The notes under the pieces: model-generated
What the model saw: only the letters and a program-made list of their open reading frames with translations
Databases searched by the model: none
Told to the model about the DNA's origin: nothing
NCBI RefSeq assembly: GCF_001017175.1
Contig: NZ_LCYG01000045.1
Location: 1 to 64,000 of the forward strand
DNA: 64,000 nt
Direction: 5' to 3'
Source: Microvirga vignae
Lineage (GTDB): Bacteria; Pseudomonadota; Alphaproteobacteria; Rhizobiales; Beijerinckiaceae
Shown here: piece after piece, positions 1-9,400 of the stretch
Layout: each line of letters begins with the position of its first letter
Numbering within the stretch: the stretch's first letter is position 1
Translations under genes and position numbers: made by a program

Positions 1-2
1 TC

Positions 3-80
3 GCCATCAACTACAAGGATCTGAGGATCTCTGACGCGCCTGATTTGCCTAGCAGGATACCGCCGGTGAAAACACCCTAG
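3..80 (+). other. Open frame entering from left edge (possible gene 3' end)
   Basis: A reading frame open at the window edge runs 25 codons to a TAG at 78-80. The residues read as a plausible hydrophilic protein tail (Asp/Arg/Pro rich), but no family is recognisable from so short a stretch. It could equally be chance. Confidence 0.2.
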
Positions 81-235
81 GCGACTTGGGATTAAGATGC
101 TGGATGCCCAAGGATTTAGCTGGAGCTTGGCCATTCCATGCAGGGAAGCAGACCGGCTCGGTGATGCGGTTAAACAGCGCTTGAGCGATTTTTACCTGCT
201 CTCGATCCTGCCGGGATATTTCAAAAAAGGTTTTG

Positions 236-405
236 TCCACCATCACGCTGCTGCCGCTGCCGGCGAAAGCGCCCGCGTTCAACCCGGTGGAGAACCCCTG
301 GCAATCATGAGGGAGAACTGGATCTCCAACCGGGTGTTCACGTCCTACACGGAGATCCTCGACCACTGCTGCGACGCCTGGAATAAGCTCGTCGACCAGC
401 CTTGG
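236..405 (+). pseudogene. IS630-family transposase fragment, frameshifted
   Basis: The translation carries the C-terminal IS630 transposase signature: LLPLPAKAP, then FNPVEN-W, then after a one-base deletion near 303 MRENWISNRVF, followed by SYTEILDHCCDAWNKLVDQPW. In intact members these blocks are contiguous and contain the last catalytic acidic residue (the Glu of NPVEN). Only about 55 codons survive. The N-terminal helix-turn-helix and DDE core are missing, and sequence beyond 405 no longer matches the family. This is a dead relic and shows past insertion at this edge of the locus. Confidence 0.75.
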
Positions 406-632
406 GCCAGCCGCGCTTTCAAGGATGAAGCCAGCCGCCCGAAGCGAGATCTTGCTATTATGCCGTGTTGAAATCCGCGAGTGAGGGCAGGGGAGAATAG
501 GAATATTTCATCTCTCCGCCGCAAGTAGAGATGCGGCCATGGCGTTGCTTGATGCGGCCATCAAGCAGATCACGGCGAAGCTGCATAAAGGCCGCAATAT
601 TGGATCGGGGCCTTTATGGATGAAAAGTACGG
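406..632. other. Non-coding stretch left of the transsulfuration operon
   Basis: No convincing gene was found on either strand between the IS630 relic and the 3' end of the gamma-lyase gene. The only structure seen is the hairpin listed at 585-617. Confidence 0.4.
585..617 (-). terminator. Hairpin downstream of the gamma-lyase gene
   Basis: ATAAAGGCC (585-593) pairs perfectly with GGCCTTTAT (609-617) around a 15-nt loop, 15 nt past the stop codon on the minus strand. The trailing T run is short (TTTAT), so it is a weak intrinsic terminator or an mRNA 3'-end stabiliser. Confidence 0.45.
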
Positions 633-1793
633 CTACGCCAAAGCGGAACGCAGATCCTGGATCAGGTCGTCAGCATCCTCGATACCGACGGAGAGGCGCA
701 CCAATCCATCGTCGATCCCAAGTTCCGCACGCACATGCGGCGGCACCGAAGCATGGGTCATGATGGCCGGGTGTTCGATCAGGCTCTCCACGCCACCAAG
801 GCTCTCCGCAAGCGTGAAAAGCTGGCAGCGCTCCAGGAAGCGCGTTGCGCCATCGAGCCCGCCTTTGATGCGAGCCGTGATAATGCCGCCGAAGCCACGC
901 ATCTGGCGCTTTGCCAGTTCATGCTGAGGATGCGAGGCAAGGCCCGGATAGATCACACCATCCACTTGCGGGTGAGCCTCGAGAAACTCCGCAATCTTCA
1001 GGGCCGATGTGCAGTGCCGCTCCATGCGAAGAGACAGCGTCTTCAGGCCGCGTAGCGCCAGGAAACTGTCGAAGGGGCCGGAGATCGAACCGACGGCATT
1101 CTGAAGGAATGCGATCTTCTCGCGAACTTCCTGGTTCACGCCTACGATCACGACTCCGCCCACCATGTCGGAATGGCCGTTCAGGTACTTGGTTGTGGAA
1201 TGCACAACGATGTCGAAGCCGAACTCCAACGGACGCTGCACCCAGGGGCTCGCGAAGGTATTGTCGGCGACCAGCAGCGTGCCGTGGCCGCGCGTTACCT
1301 GGGCGATGGCCTCCAGGTCGGCGAGCTTCAGGAGCGGATTGGTTGGCGTCTCGACCCAGACAAGGCGCGTGTTGGGGCGCAAGGCTGCCTTCACGGCATC
1401 CGGGTTGCCGAGATCGACATAGGTGATGTCGAGCCCAGCCGATTGCTTGCGTACTTTCTCGAAGAGCCGGCGCGTGCCGCCATAAAGATCGTCCGATGCG
1501 ACGATGTGAGAGCCCTGTTCCAGCATGTCGAGCACTGTCGCGCTCGCAGCAAGGCCGGATGAGAAGGCGAAGGCGGCCGTGCCTCCTTCGAGATCCGCGA
1601 TGCAGCGCTCGAAAGCCATGCGGGTCGGGTTCTGCGAGCGTGCGTATTCGAAGCCCTTGTGAACGCCGGGGCTCTCCTGCGCAAAAGTGGAGGTGGCGTA
1701 GATCGGCATCATCACCGCGCCCGTCGTAGGATCCGGTGTCTGGCCTGCATGGATGCAGCGGGTAGCGAAGGCGAGTTGGTTGCGGGCGTTCAT
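633..1793 (-). CDS. Cystathionine gamma-lyase (Cys/Met metabolism PLP enzyme)
   Basis: Fold-type I PLP enzyme of 386 aa, usual length for the family. The Schiff-base lysine lies in STTKYLNGHSD (K202). Residues YARSQNPT (about 50-57) and SSGLAA (78-83) bind cofactor phosphate and substrate. The motif ESLIEHPAIMTH carries a Glu (E340) where gamma-lyases have Glu and E. coli-type MetB synthases have Ser, which favours cystathionine gamma-lyase (cystathionine to cysteine, 2-oxobutyrate and ammonia). Its start codon overlaps the stop of the upstream cystathionine beta-synthase gene by one base (TAATG), so the pair is translationally coupled and forms a reverse transsulfuration operon. Some gamma-synthase activity cannot be excluded from sequence. 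Confidence 0.88.
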   Translation of the reverse strand: MNARNQLAFATRCIHAGQTPDPTTGAVMMPIYATSTFAQESPGVHKGFEYARSQNPTRMAFERCIADLEGGTAAFAFSSGLAASATVLDMLEQGSHIVASDDLYGGTRRLFEKVRKQSAGLDITYVDLGNPDAVKAALRPNTRLVWVETPTNPLLKLADLEAIAQVTRGHGTLLVADNTFASPWVQRPLEFGFDIVVHSTTKYLNGHSDMVGGVVIVGVNQEVREKIAFLQNAVGSISGPFDSFLALRGLKTLSLRMERHCTSALKIAEFLEAHPQVDGVIYPGLASHPQHELAKRQMRGFGGIITARIKGGLDGATRFLERCQLFTLAESLGGVESLIEHPAIMTHASVPPHVRAELGIDDGLVRLSVGIEDADDLIQDLRSALA

Positions 1794-3166
1794 TATGCCT
1801 GGATCCGGAAGTAGTTGATGAGGTCGATGCGGGTGGCGAGACCGACGAAGTTGTCGCCATCCATGATTACCGGCACGAGACCGGCGGCGAAGAGGGGCAA
1901 AAGTTCCTTGACCGGCGCCTGAGCAGAAACGGTCTGCAGGCGGGTCACCATGATTTCGCGCACGGGCTTGTTAAAGACGCTCTGCGGAGCATTCTCGGTT
2001 GCTACCAGCGCGTCGAGGATATCGCTCTCGTCGATGAGACCGACGACACGGCGATCCTCGATCACCGGCAGTTGCGAAATGTCGGAGGAGCGCATGCGCG
2101 CGAAGGCGGAACGAAGGGTCTCGTTCGGGGAGACGAAGATCGTTGCACCTTCACCGAACGGGTTGATCACCACGTCGCGTGCGGTGCCGGTCGGCTTACG
2201 ATCAAGCCATCCTTCCTGCGCGATGAAGGCATCGTTGAACACCTTCGACAAATACTTGGCACCTGTGTCGCAGACGAGTGTCACCACGCGCTTCGGCTGG
2301 CTCTGCTCGCGGCAATAACGCAAGGCCGCGGCCAGCAATGTGCCGGAGGATGAACCGGCAAGAATACCTTCTTTACGCAGAAGTTCGCGAGCAGCGGAGA
2401 AGCTTTCCTTGTCGCCGATGGAATAGGCTTTCTTCACGAGAGAAAGATCGCAATTTGCGGGCACGAAATCCTCACCGATGCCTTCGACGGCCCAGGAGCC
2501 CGCCTCCGTCATCTCTCCAGTTTCCACGAGCGGGGCGAGAATGGAACCGGCAGGATCGGCGAGGACCATCGTGGTCTTTGGAGAGGCCTTCTTGAGATAG
2601 CGCCCGATGCCGGTCAGTGTGCCACCGGAGCCAACGCCGACGACGACGGCATCGACATCGCCTTCCATACCTTCGAGGATTTCAGGGCCTGTGCTCGCCT
2701 CATGAGCTGCCGGGTTCGCAGGGTTCTCGAACTGGTTGATATAGACGGCCCCAGGCGTCTGGGTCGTGATCTTCTGGGCGAGGTCCTGATAGTAATCGGG
2801 ATGTCCCTTGCCGACATCCGAACGCGTGATGACCACTTCGGCGCCGAGGGCCTTTGCATGCAGCACCTTCTCGCGAGACATCTTGTCCGGAACGACGAGG
2901 AGGGTGCGATAGCCCTTGCTGGCGCCGACCAAAGCGAGCCCAACGCCCGTATTGCCGGCCGTGGCCTCCATGATGGTACCGCCGGGCTTCAGGCTGCCAT
3001 TCTTTTCGGCGGCCTCGATCATGGCGCGGGCAGGGCGGTCCTTGATGGAGCCGCTCGGATTGGCGCTCTCAAGCTTCAGGAACAGCCTGCAGGGGCCGGT
3101 ATCCAGGTGCGTCACCTCAAGGAGAGGCGTTCTGCCGATCAGGTCCAAGGCTCCACGTGCAGCCAT
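1793..3166 (-). CDS. Cystathionine beta-synthase with C-terminal CBS pair
   Basis: 457 aa. The N-terminal fold-type II PLP domain (about 8-325) carries the lysine in SANPSGSIKDRPA (K42) and the phosphate-binding glycine loop GSGGTLTG. The C-terminal part (about 330-457) is a pair of CBS domains (IFVSPNETLRSAFARM..., VREIMVTRLQTVSA...), as in full-length bacterial and yeast CBS. There is no haem-binding N-terminal extension. It condenses homocysteine with serine (or O-acetylserine) to cystathionine and is the first gene of the operon with the gamma-lyase. CBS domains may sense adenosyl ligands such as SAM, which is family knowledge and not visible here. The ATG start lies right after a GTGAAA/TTTCAC dyad. 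Confidence 0.9.
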   Translation of the reverse strand: MAARGALDLIGRTPLLEVTHLDTGPCRLFLKLESANPSGSIKDRPARAMIEAAEKNGSLKPGGTIMEATAGNTGVGLALVGASKGYRTLLVVPDKMSREKVLHAKALGAEVVITRSDVGKGHPDYYQDLAQKITTQTPGAVYINQFENPANPAAHEASTGPEILEGMEGDVDAVVVGVGSGGTLTGIGRYLKKASPKTTMVLADPAGSILAPLVETGEMTEAGSWAVEGIGEDFVPANCDLSLVKKAYSIGDKESFSAARELLRKEGILAGSSSGTLLAAALRYCREQSQPKRVVTLVCDTGAKYLSKVFNDAFIAQEGWLDRKPTGTARDVVINPFGEGATIFVSPNETLRSAFARMRSSDISQLPVIEDRRVVGLIDESDILDALVATENAPQSVFNKPVREIMVTRLQTVSAQAPVKELLPLFAAGLVPVIMDGDNFVGLATRIDLINYFRIQA

Positions 3167-3167
3167 T

Positions 3168-3220
3168 TTTCACGTTTTCCCATGTGAAATGATTTAATGC
3201 TTCTATATAGATGTGAAAAA
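3168..3220 (-). promoter_or_regulatory. Candidate operator/promoter of the transsulfuration operon
   Basis: A perfect dyad TTTCAC-N10-GTGAAA (3168-3189) sits immediately upstream of the beta-synthase ATG, and a third copy of GTGAAA lies at 3213-3218 (reading TTTCAC towards the gene). Between them is a palindromic AT block, CTATATAG (3203-3210), that could serve as a -10 element. The layout suggests a repressor overlapping promoter and start codon. The regulator is not known. Confidence 0.35.
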
Positions 3221-3316
3221 GGCTCCTGCCTATAGGCGTCTCTAAGAATTCTCAGGGAAGTGCGCCTGTTCCTTGTCTCTCAATGCTGGAGAAAGGTTTC
3301 GGGGTCCGCTCTTGGA

Positions 3317-4150
3317 CTATTCGGCTTTCCTGCGACTCTGGATTTCTTTCCGAACGACAGGCGCGACCTTCGTTCCGAACAGCTCAATGCTCCGCATGGT
3401 CTGGTCATAAGGCATGGTGCCGACGCTGAACTGGGCGAGGTAGCGGTCATGGCCGAAGATCTCATGCTGGAAGAGGATCTTATCGATGACTTCCAGTGGA
3501 CTCCCGACAGCTGGCGCCACGAGGAGAGCGCATGGCTTCGAAATGTTCACGCGTCGTCGGGCCGCAGCCGCGCTCTTGCCCGAGCTTCGACATCACATCG
3601 GCATAGGGCGGGAAGAATTCATCGGCCGCCTGCCGCGATGTGGGCGCCACATAGGCATGAGTGTTGATGCCGACCTTGAGGCGCCGGCGATCATGCCCAG
3701 CCCGTCGCGCTGCTTCGCGATGAAGTGAGACGAGAGGGGCGAAGCGTTCCGGCTCGCCGCCAATGATGGCGATTGCAAGTGGAAGCCCAAGCACGCCTGC
3801 ACGCACCACCGATTGCGATGTGCCGCCTCCTGCGATCCAGATCGGCAGAGGGTTCAGGACAGGACGCGGATAGACAGGCTGGTCGTGAAGCGGCTCACGA
3901 TGCTCGCCCGACTAGGTGACGCGCTCCTGATCTCAGACCGTACGGAGCAGATCGAGCTTTTCCGCAATGAGCGCGTCGTAATCTTTCGGATCATAACCGA
4001 GGAGCGGTAACGACTCGATGAATGAGCCGCGACCTGCCATGATCTCTGCGCGTGCGCCAGACAGAAGATCGAGCCTCGCGAAGCTCTGGAATACACGCAC
4101 GGAATCGTCGGAGCTCAACACCGTCACGGCGCTGATCAGGCGAATGTGCC
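3317..4150 (-). pseudogene. Decayed LLM-class flavin-dependent oxidoreductase
   Basis: Successive pieces on the minus strand match one luciferase-like monooxygenase: a first piece ending near 3933 ([29 protein letters not shown]), a middle piece ([45 protein letters not shown]) and a last piece from about 3550 to 3317 ([35 protein letters not shown]). Two in-frame stops (near 3933 and 3913) interrupt the first frame, one frameshift near 3500-3550 separates the last part, and the whole N-terminal third is missing. The left neighbour is the transsulfuration operon; the stop codon of the hydroquinone reductase gene lies right behind the lost 5' end. It is a clear pseudogene, not expected to yield protein. 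Confidence 0.88.
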
Positions 4151-4182
4151 CAGCTCCATGGCGACCTCTTCAGGCAATCGGT

Positions 4183-5256
4183 TCACTTGCTTCGAGCGTA
4201 TCGGGCCGCTCCTTTATCGGCGATAACCTGAAGCTTCTCGGCAAATGGCAACTTAGGCCCGACAGGCACGATGCCATTCGGATTGAGAGCCTTGATGGAA
4301 TAATAGCCTCTCTTGATGTGATCGATGCTGACCGTGGCAGCGATGCCTGGGATATCCAGCATGCGATCGAGATAAGTGGAGAGGTGCGGATAGTCCGCGA
4401 TGCGCCGCAGGTTGCACTTGAACAACCCATGATAGGCTGCATCGAAGCGAATGAGGGTGACGAAGAGTCGGATATCTGTTTCCGTCAGGCGATCACCAAA
4501 GAGAAAGACGCGGTCCGACAGAAGACCTTCCAGCCTGTCCAGCGTGGTGAAGACCTGGTGGAAGGCTTCTTCGTAAGCCTCCTGCGTTGTTGCAAAGCCT
4601 GCGCGGTAAACGCCATTGTTCAGGCCTGGATAGATGATGTCGTTGAGCGCATCGATGCTGACCCGCAGATCTTCTGGGTAAAGATCGTATGTGTCGTTCG
4701 CGAGGCTGCCGAAGCCCGAGTTGAACATGCGGACGATGTCGGCGGATTCATTGTTCACGATGGTCTGCCGTTCCTTATCCCAGAGCACCGGCACCGTCGC
4801 ACGACCTGTGAAGGTAGGATCGGCCTTTGTGTAGATCTCGTGGATGTAGGTTGCTTCGTTCATCGCATCCTGGGTTGCGCCACCACCCTCGCCGAAACGC
4901 CAGCCCTGATCGGTAAGCGCCGGCTCGACAATGGAAACAGAGATGGCGTTCTCCAGACCTTTCAAGGTGCGGGCGATGAGGGTGCGTGAGGCCCAGGGGC
5001 AGATCAGCGCGACATAAAGATGATAGCGCCCGGCCTCGGCCTTGAAGCCGGCTTCACCGGTGGGGCCCACGCTGCCGTCAGGCGTGATCCAGTTGCGGAA
5101 GCTTGATGTCTGCCGCACGAAGCCGCCTTTGGCATCCTTGGCCTGTACAGGGTGCCATTCAGCCGACCATTTCCCATTCACGAGCATTGCAAAATCCTTG
5201 AGAGACCCAGAGCCGTCCTGCTGTGAACGGGGGCCCTGGGAGTGGTTCAGGCTCAT
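4183..5256 (-). CDS. Glutathionyl-hydroquinone reductase (GST family, Xi class)
   Basis: 357 aa, longer than ordinary glutathione transferases and typical of the YqjG/PcpF (Xi) class. The N-terminal thioredoxin-like domain has the catalytic cysteine in ICPWASRT (C86), and the C-terminal half is the all-helical GST domain (LTETDIRLFVTLIRFDAAYH). The enzyme removes glutathione from S-glutathionyl hydroquinones, using the active cysteine and a second GSH. It is divergent from the LysR gene at 5327, which probably regulates it. An internal ATG (about residue 24) is an alternative start. Confidence 0.88.
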   Translation of the reverse strand: MSLNHSQGPRSQQDGSGSLKDFAMLVNGKWSAEWHPVQAKDAKGGFVRQTSSFRNWITPDGSVGPTGEAGFKAEAGRYHLYVALICPWASRTLIARTLKGLENAISVSIVEPALTDQGWRFGEGGGATQDAMNEATYIHEIYTKADPTFTGRATVPVLWDKERQTIVNNESADIVRMFNSGFGSLANDTYDLYPEDLRVSIDALNDIIYPGLNNGVYRAGFATTQEAYEEAFHQVFTTLDRLEGLLSDRVFLFGDRLTETDIRLFVTLIRFDAAYHGLFKCNLRRIADYPHLSTYLDRMLDIPGIAATVSIDHIKRGYYSIKALNPNGIVPVGPKLPFAEKLQVIADKGAARYARSK

Positions 5257-5326
5257 CTATACCTCACCTTCTGAGTTGATAATCCTGGCTCTCCGGATAA
5301 GACTTCATCTTTAGGGAGTGAGATGC
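5257..5326. promoter_or_regulatory. Divergent promoter region, GHQR gene / LysR gene
   Basis: 70-bp divergent spacer containing the dyad ATCC-N9-GGAT (5282-5298), a plausible LysR-type operator geometry, and the Shine-Dalgarno TTAGGGAG ahead of the LysR start. The operator assignment is inferred from position only. Confidence 0.3.
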
Positions 5327-6256
5327 ATGCTTGATCGGGTCACCGGAATGCAGATTTTCGTGCGGGTGGCCGCTCTTGGCAGCCTGTCAGCTGCGGCCAG
5401 ATCCCTTGGCATCTCTCAGACAATGGCGACAAAGCATGTAGGAGCTATTGAGGAGCGGCTTGGCGTCAAGCTCCTTCACCGGACGACCCGGCGTCTCACC
5501 CTCACCGAGGCGGGGCGGCGTTATCTTGAGAGCGCCGAGCGCATCCTTGCTGAGGTGGAGGAGGCGGAAGCCGCGGCTTCCGCCGAGCGGGTCGAGGTGA
5601 GGGGCATGCTGCGGGTGAATGCTCCGCTGTCCTTCGGCTTTCGCGAGGTCGCGCCTCTCATGGCCGAATTCTCCCGGCTCCATCCCGCCGTAACGATCGA
5701 TCTCGGATTGAACGACCGCTTCGTCGATCTGATCGAGGAGGGATGGGATGTGGCCGTGCGGATCGGGCGCTTGCGGGATTCCACCATGATCGCACGCAGG
5801 ATTGCCCCCTGCCGGCTCGTGGTCTGCGGATCTCCGGCTTACTTTCGAGAAAAGGGGGCGCCGAAAACCGTGGCGGATCTCACGGAGCACAATTGCCTCG
5901 GCTACACCCTTTCCCGTGCTCTTGGGCCGGACGAATGGGCGTTTGACTTCGAGGGGAGGATAAAGATCCCGATCAAGGGCAACCTTCGCGTCAACAATGG
6001 TGATGCTCTTGTGGCCGCTGCTGTTGCGGGACAGGGCCTTATCTATGAGCCCACCTTTGTCGTCAGCGACGAATTGCGGGCAGGGCGGCTTATGGCCCTG
6101 AGCCTCGACTATCCGCCGCTCGAGCTGCCGGGGGTTTTCGCGGTTTATCCGGCTAACCGTCATCCGCCGGCCAAGGTACGAGCTTTCGTGGATTTCCTGG
6201 CACAACGGTTCGGACCCAACCCACCATGGGATCGTGGGCTCAGGCTGCCGGGCTGA
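5327..6256 (+). CDS. LysR-family transcriptional regulator
   Basis: About 309 aa. The N-terminal winged helix-turn-helix (residues 1-65: [20 protein letters not shown], then [26 protein letters not shown]) is followed by a LysR substrate-binding domain (about 85-295). The ATG at 5327 is chosen over the GTG at 5318 because the AGGGAG ribosome site is better spaced. It resembles the large CrgA/DsdC-like group that often regulates a divergent oxidoreductase or transferase. Here the divergent gene is the glutathionyl-hydroquinone reductase, so a quinone or aromatic effector is a reasonable guess but unproven. Confidence 0.9.
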   Translation: MLDRVTGMQIFVRVAALGSLSAAARSLGISQTMATKHVGAIEERLGVKLLHRTTRRLTLTEAGRRYLESAERILAEVEEAEAAASAERVEVRGMLRVNAPLSFGFREVAPLMAEFSRLHPAVTIDLGLNDRFVDLIEEGWDVAVRIGRLRDSTMIARRIAPCRLVVCGSPAYFREKGAPKTVADLTEHNCLGYTLSRALGPDEWAFDFEGRIKIPIKGNLRVNNGDALVAAAVAGQGLIYEPTFVVSDELRAGRLMALSLDYPPLELPGVFAVYPANRHPPAKVRAFVDFLAQRFGPNPPWDRGLRLPG

Positions 6257-6363
6257 CCTCCGAGCGAATAGCTCTCGCTCTGATATTTCATGTCTCCTAC
6301 ACCATCAGATTAACCTTGTTCGGTAAGGGCTGGAAGAAGTCCCATAACCACCACTCGCATCTT

Positions 6364-6389
6364 GGAACTTATTATGGAGCGCCTACGTT
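6364..6389 (+). promoter_or_regulatory. EcfG-type general stress promoter
   Basis: GGAAC (6364-6368), 17-nt spacer, CGTT (6386-6389) matches exactly the alphaproteobacterial sigma-EcfG consensus GGAAC-N16/17-CGTT. It lies 104 nt upstream of the ATG at 6493 and inside any longer upstream reading frame, which supports 6493 as the true start of the histidine kinase. Confidence 0.7.
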
Positions 6390-6492
6390 ATGGATGGTCG
6401 GCTTCCGTCCAGAGGTGGAGAGAGCACCCGTCGGTTTGCCGCACTGCAAGGGGTGCCGGGCTGTTCGCCCGGATCGTGTTACGGGGGGCTTC

Positions 6493-9400
6493 ATGCCACA
6501 AGTCGAATCTGCCACATCGCAGCTTGATCCCAGGCTGCTGCTCAAAGTCTTGCGTGCTTTCCGGAAAGGGGACTTTTCGGTTCGCCTGCCAACCGACATG
6601 ACTGGAGTCGATGGCGAGATTGCAGAAGCTTTCAACGATATTGCCGATTTGAACCAGGGCCTCGCCAGAGAACTCGATCGCGTGGCGAAGGTGGTCGGTA
6701 AGGAAGGCCGCATTAGCGAGCGTGGTCGCCTCGATGGAGCGACAGGCTGCTGGAGCGATTGCATTACTTCTGTGAATTCCATGATCGGCGACATCGTTCA
6801 GCCGACCATCGAAGTGGCCCGCGTGATCGGTGCCGTGGCTAAGGGCGACCTCAGCCAGACCATTGAACTTGAAACGGAAGGACGTCCACTGCGTGGTGAG
6901 TTCCTGCGCATTGGCAAGGTGGTCAACACCATGGTGGGCCAGCTCGGCAGCTTCGCCTCCGAAGTGACCCGCGTGGCACGCGAGGTGGGATCGGAAGGTA
7001 AACTCGGCGGTCAGGCCAAGGTGAAGGGCGTTGCCGGCACGTGGAAGGACCTCACCGACAACGTGAATCTCATGGCGGCGAACCTCACCGGCCAGGTGCG
7101 TAACATTGCCGAGGTGACCACGGCTGTCGCTATGGGTGACCTGTCCAAGAAGATCACTGTCGATGTGAAGGGCGAGATTCTCGAGCTGAAGAACACCATC
7201 AACACCATGGTGGACCAGCTCAATTCGTTTGCGGGCGAAGTGACCCGTGTGGCGCGCGAAGTGGGAACGGAAGGCAAGCTCGGCGGACAAGCGGAAGTGC
7301 GCGGCGTCGGTGGTGTCTGGAAGGATCTCACCGAAAATGTGAATATGATGGCCGCGAACCTCACCGGCCAGGTGCGTAACATTGCTGAGGTGACCACCGC
7401 CGTTGCCCGAGGTGATCTCTCCAAGAAGATCACCGTTGATGTGAAGGGCGAAATTCTGGCGTTGAAATCCACGATCAACACGATGGTGGACCAGCTCAAC
7501 TCCTTTGCATCGGAAGTGACGCGCGTTGCGAAGGAAGTGGGTTCCGAGGGTAAGCTCGGTGGTCAGGCGCAGGTGGAGGGCGTCGGCGGTGTCTGGCGCG
7601 ATCTCACTGAGAACGTGAACATGATGGCCGCGAACCTGACGGGTCAGGTGCGTAACATCGCTGAGGTGACCACGGCGGTTGCGAATGGCGACCTGTCCAA
7701 GAAGATCACCGTGGAGGTCAGGGGCGAAATTCTCGAGCTGAAGAACACCATCAACACGATGGTGGATCAGCTCAACTCCTTCGCCTCGGAAGTGACGCGC
7801 GTCGCACGCGAGGTGGGATCGGAAGGCAAGCTCGGCGGGCAAGCGCAGGTGCGTGGCGTTGCCGGCACGTGGAAGGACCTGACCGACAACGTGAACCTCA
7901 TGGCCGCAAACCTCACCGGCCAGGTGCGTAACATCGCTGAGGTGACCACGGCGGTTGCGAATGGCGACCTGTCCAAGAAGATCACCGTGGAGGTGCGGGG
8001 TGAGATCCTCGAGCTGAAGAACACCATCAACACGATGGTGGATCAGCTCAATTCGTTTGCAGGCGAAGTGACCCGTGTGGCCCGTGAGGTGGGATCGGAA
8101 GGCAAGCTCGGTGGCCAGGCTCGCGTGGAAGGCGTTGCCGGCACGTGGAAGGACCTGACCGACAACGTGAACCTCATGGCGGCGAACCTGACGGGTCAGG
8201 TGCGTAACATTGCCGAGGTGACCACGGCTGTCGCCATGGGTGACCTGTCCAAGAAGATCACCGTGGAGGTGCGAGGCGAGATTCTCGAGCTGAAGAACAC
8301 CATCAATACCATGGTGGACCAGCTCAATTCGTTCGCCTCGGAAGTGACGCGCGTCGCGAAGGAAGTGGGATCGGAAGGCAAGCTCGGTGGGCAAGCCCAG
8401 GTGCGCGGCGTGGCCGGCACGTGGAAGGATCTCACCGACAACGTGAACATGATGGCCGCGAACCTGACGGGTCAGGTGCGCAACATCGCTGAGGTGACCA
8501 CCGCCGTCGCTATGGGCGACCTGTCCAAGAAGATCACTGTGGCGGTCGAAGGCGAGATTCTCGAGCTGAAGAACACCATCAACACCATGGTGGACCAGCT
8601 CAATTCGTTTGCGGGCGAGGTGACCCGTGTGGCGCGCGAAGTGGGAACGGAGGGCAAGCTCGGCGGACAAGCCCAGGTGCGCGGCGTGGGTGGTGTCTGG
8701 AAGGATCTCACCGACAACGTGAACATGATGGCCGCGAACCTGACGGGTCAGGTGCGTAACATTGCCGAGGTGACCACCGCCGTCGCAAACGGTGACCTGT
8801 CAAAGAAGATCACCGTGGATGTCCGCGGCGAGATCTTGGAGTTGAAATCCACGATCAACACGATGGTGGACCAACTCAACTCCTTCGCCTCGGAAGTGAC
8901 GCGCGTGGCACGCGAGGTGGGTATCGAGGGTAAGCTCGGTGGTCAGGCGCAAGTGCGCGGCGTGGCCGGCACCTGGAAAGACCTGACCGACAACGTGAAC
9001 ATGATGGCGAACAACCTCACCGGTCAGGTGCGCGGTATCGCGAGCGTCGTGACCGCGGTTGCAGAAGGTGATCTCAAGCGCAAGCTCACTGTGGATGCCA
9101 AGGGCGAAATCGCAGCGCTCGCTGATACCATCAACGAAATGATCGATACGCTCGCCACCTTTGCAGATCAGGTCACGAACGTGGCGCGTGAGGTGGGTGT
9201 CGAAGGCAAGCTGGGTGGCCAGGCAAGGGTGCCGGGTGCAGCGGGCCTGTGGCGCGACCTGACCGACAACGTGAACCAGCTCGCTGCCAATCTCACTACG
9301 CAGGTGCGCGCCATTGCGGACGTGGCGACCGCCGTGACGAAGGGCGACCTGACCCGGTCGATTTCGGTGGAGGCATCCGGAGAGCTTGCATCGCTCAAGG

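Noticed and set aside
49-366. Minus-strand frame of 105 codons at the left edge
   Set aside because: It overlaps the IS630 relic on the opposite strand and has no recognisable motif.
633-1793. Naming the PLP gene metB (cystathionine gamma-synthase)
   Set aside because: The Glu at E340 and the coupled beta-synthase point to gamma-lyase in reverse transsulfuration.
7081-9012. Regular repeats as CRISPR or intergenic satellite
   Set aside because: The unit is 276 bp, keeps one reading frame and encodes HAMP domains. There are no spacers.
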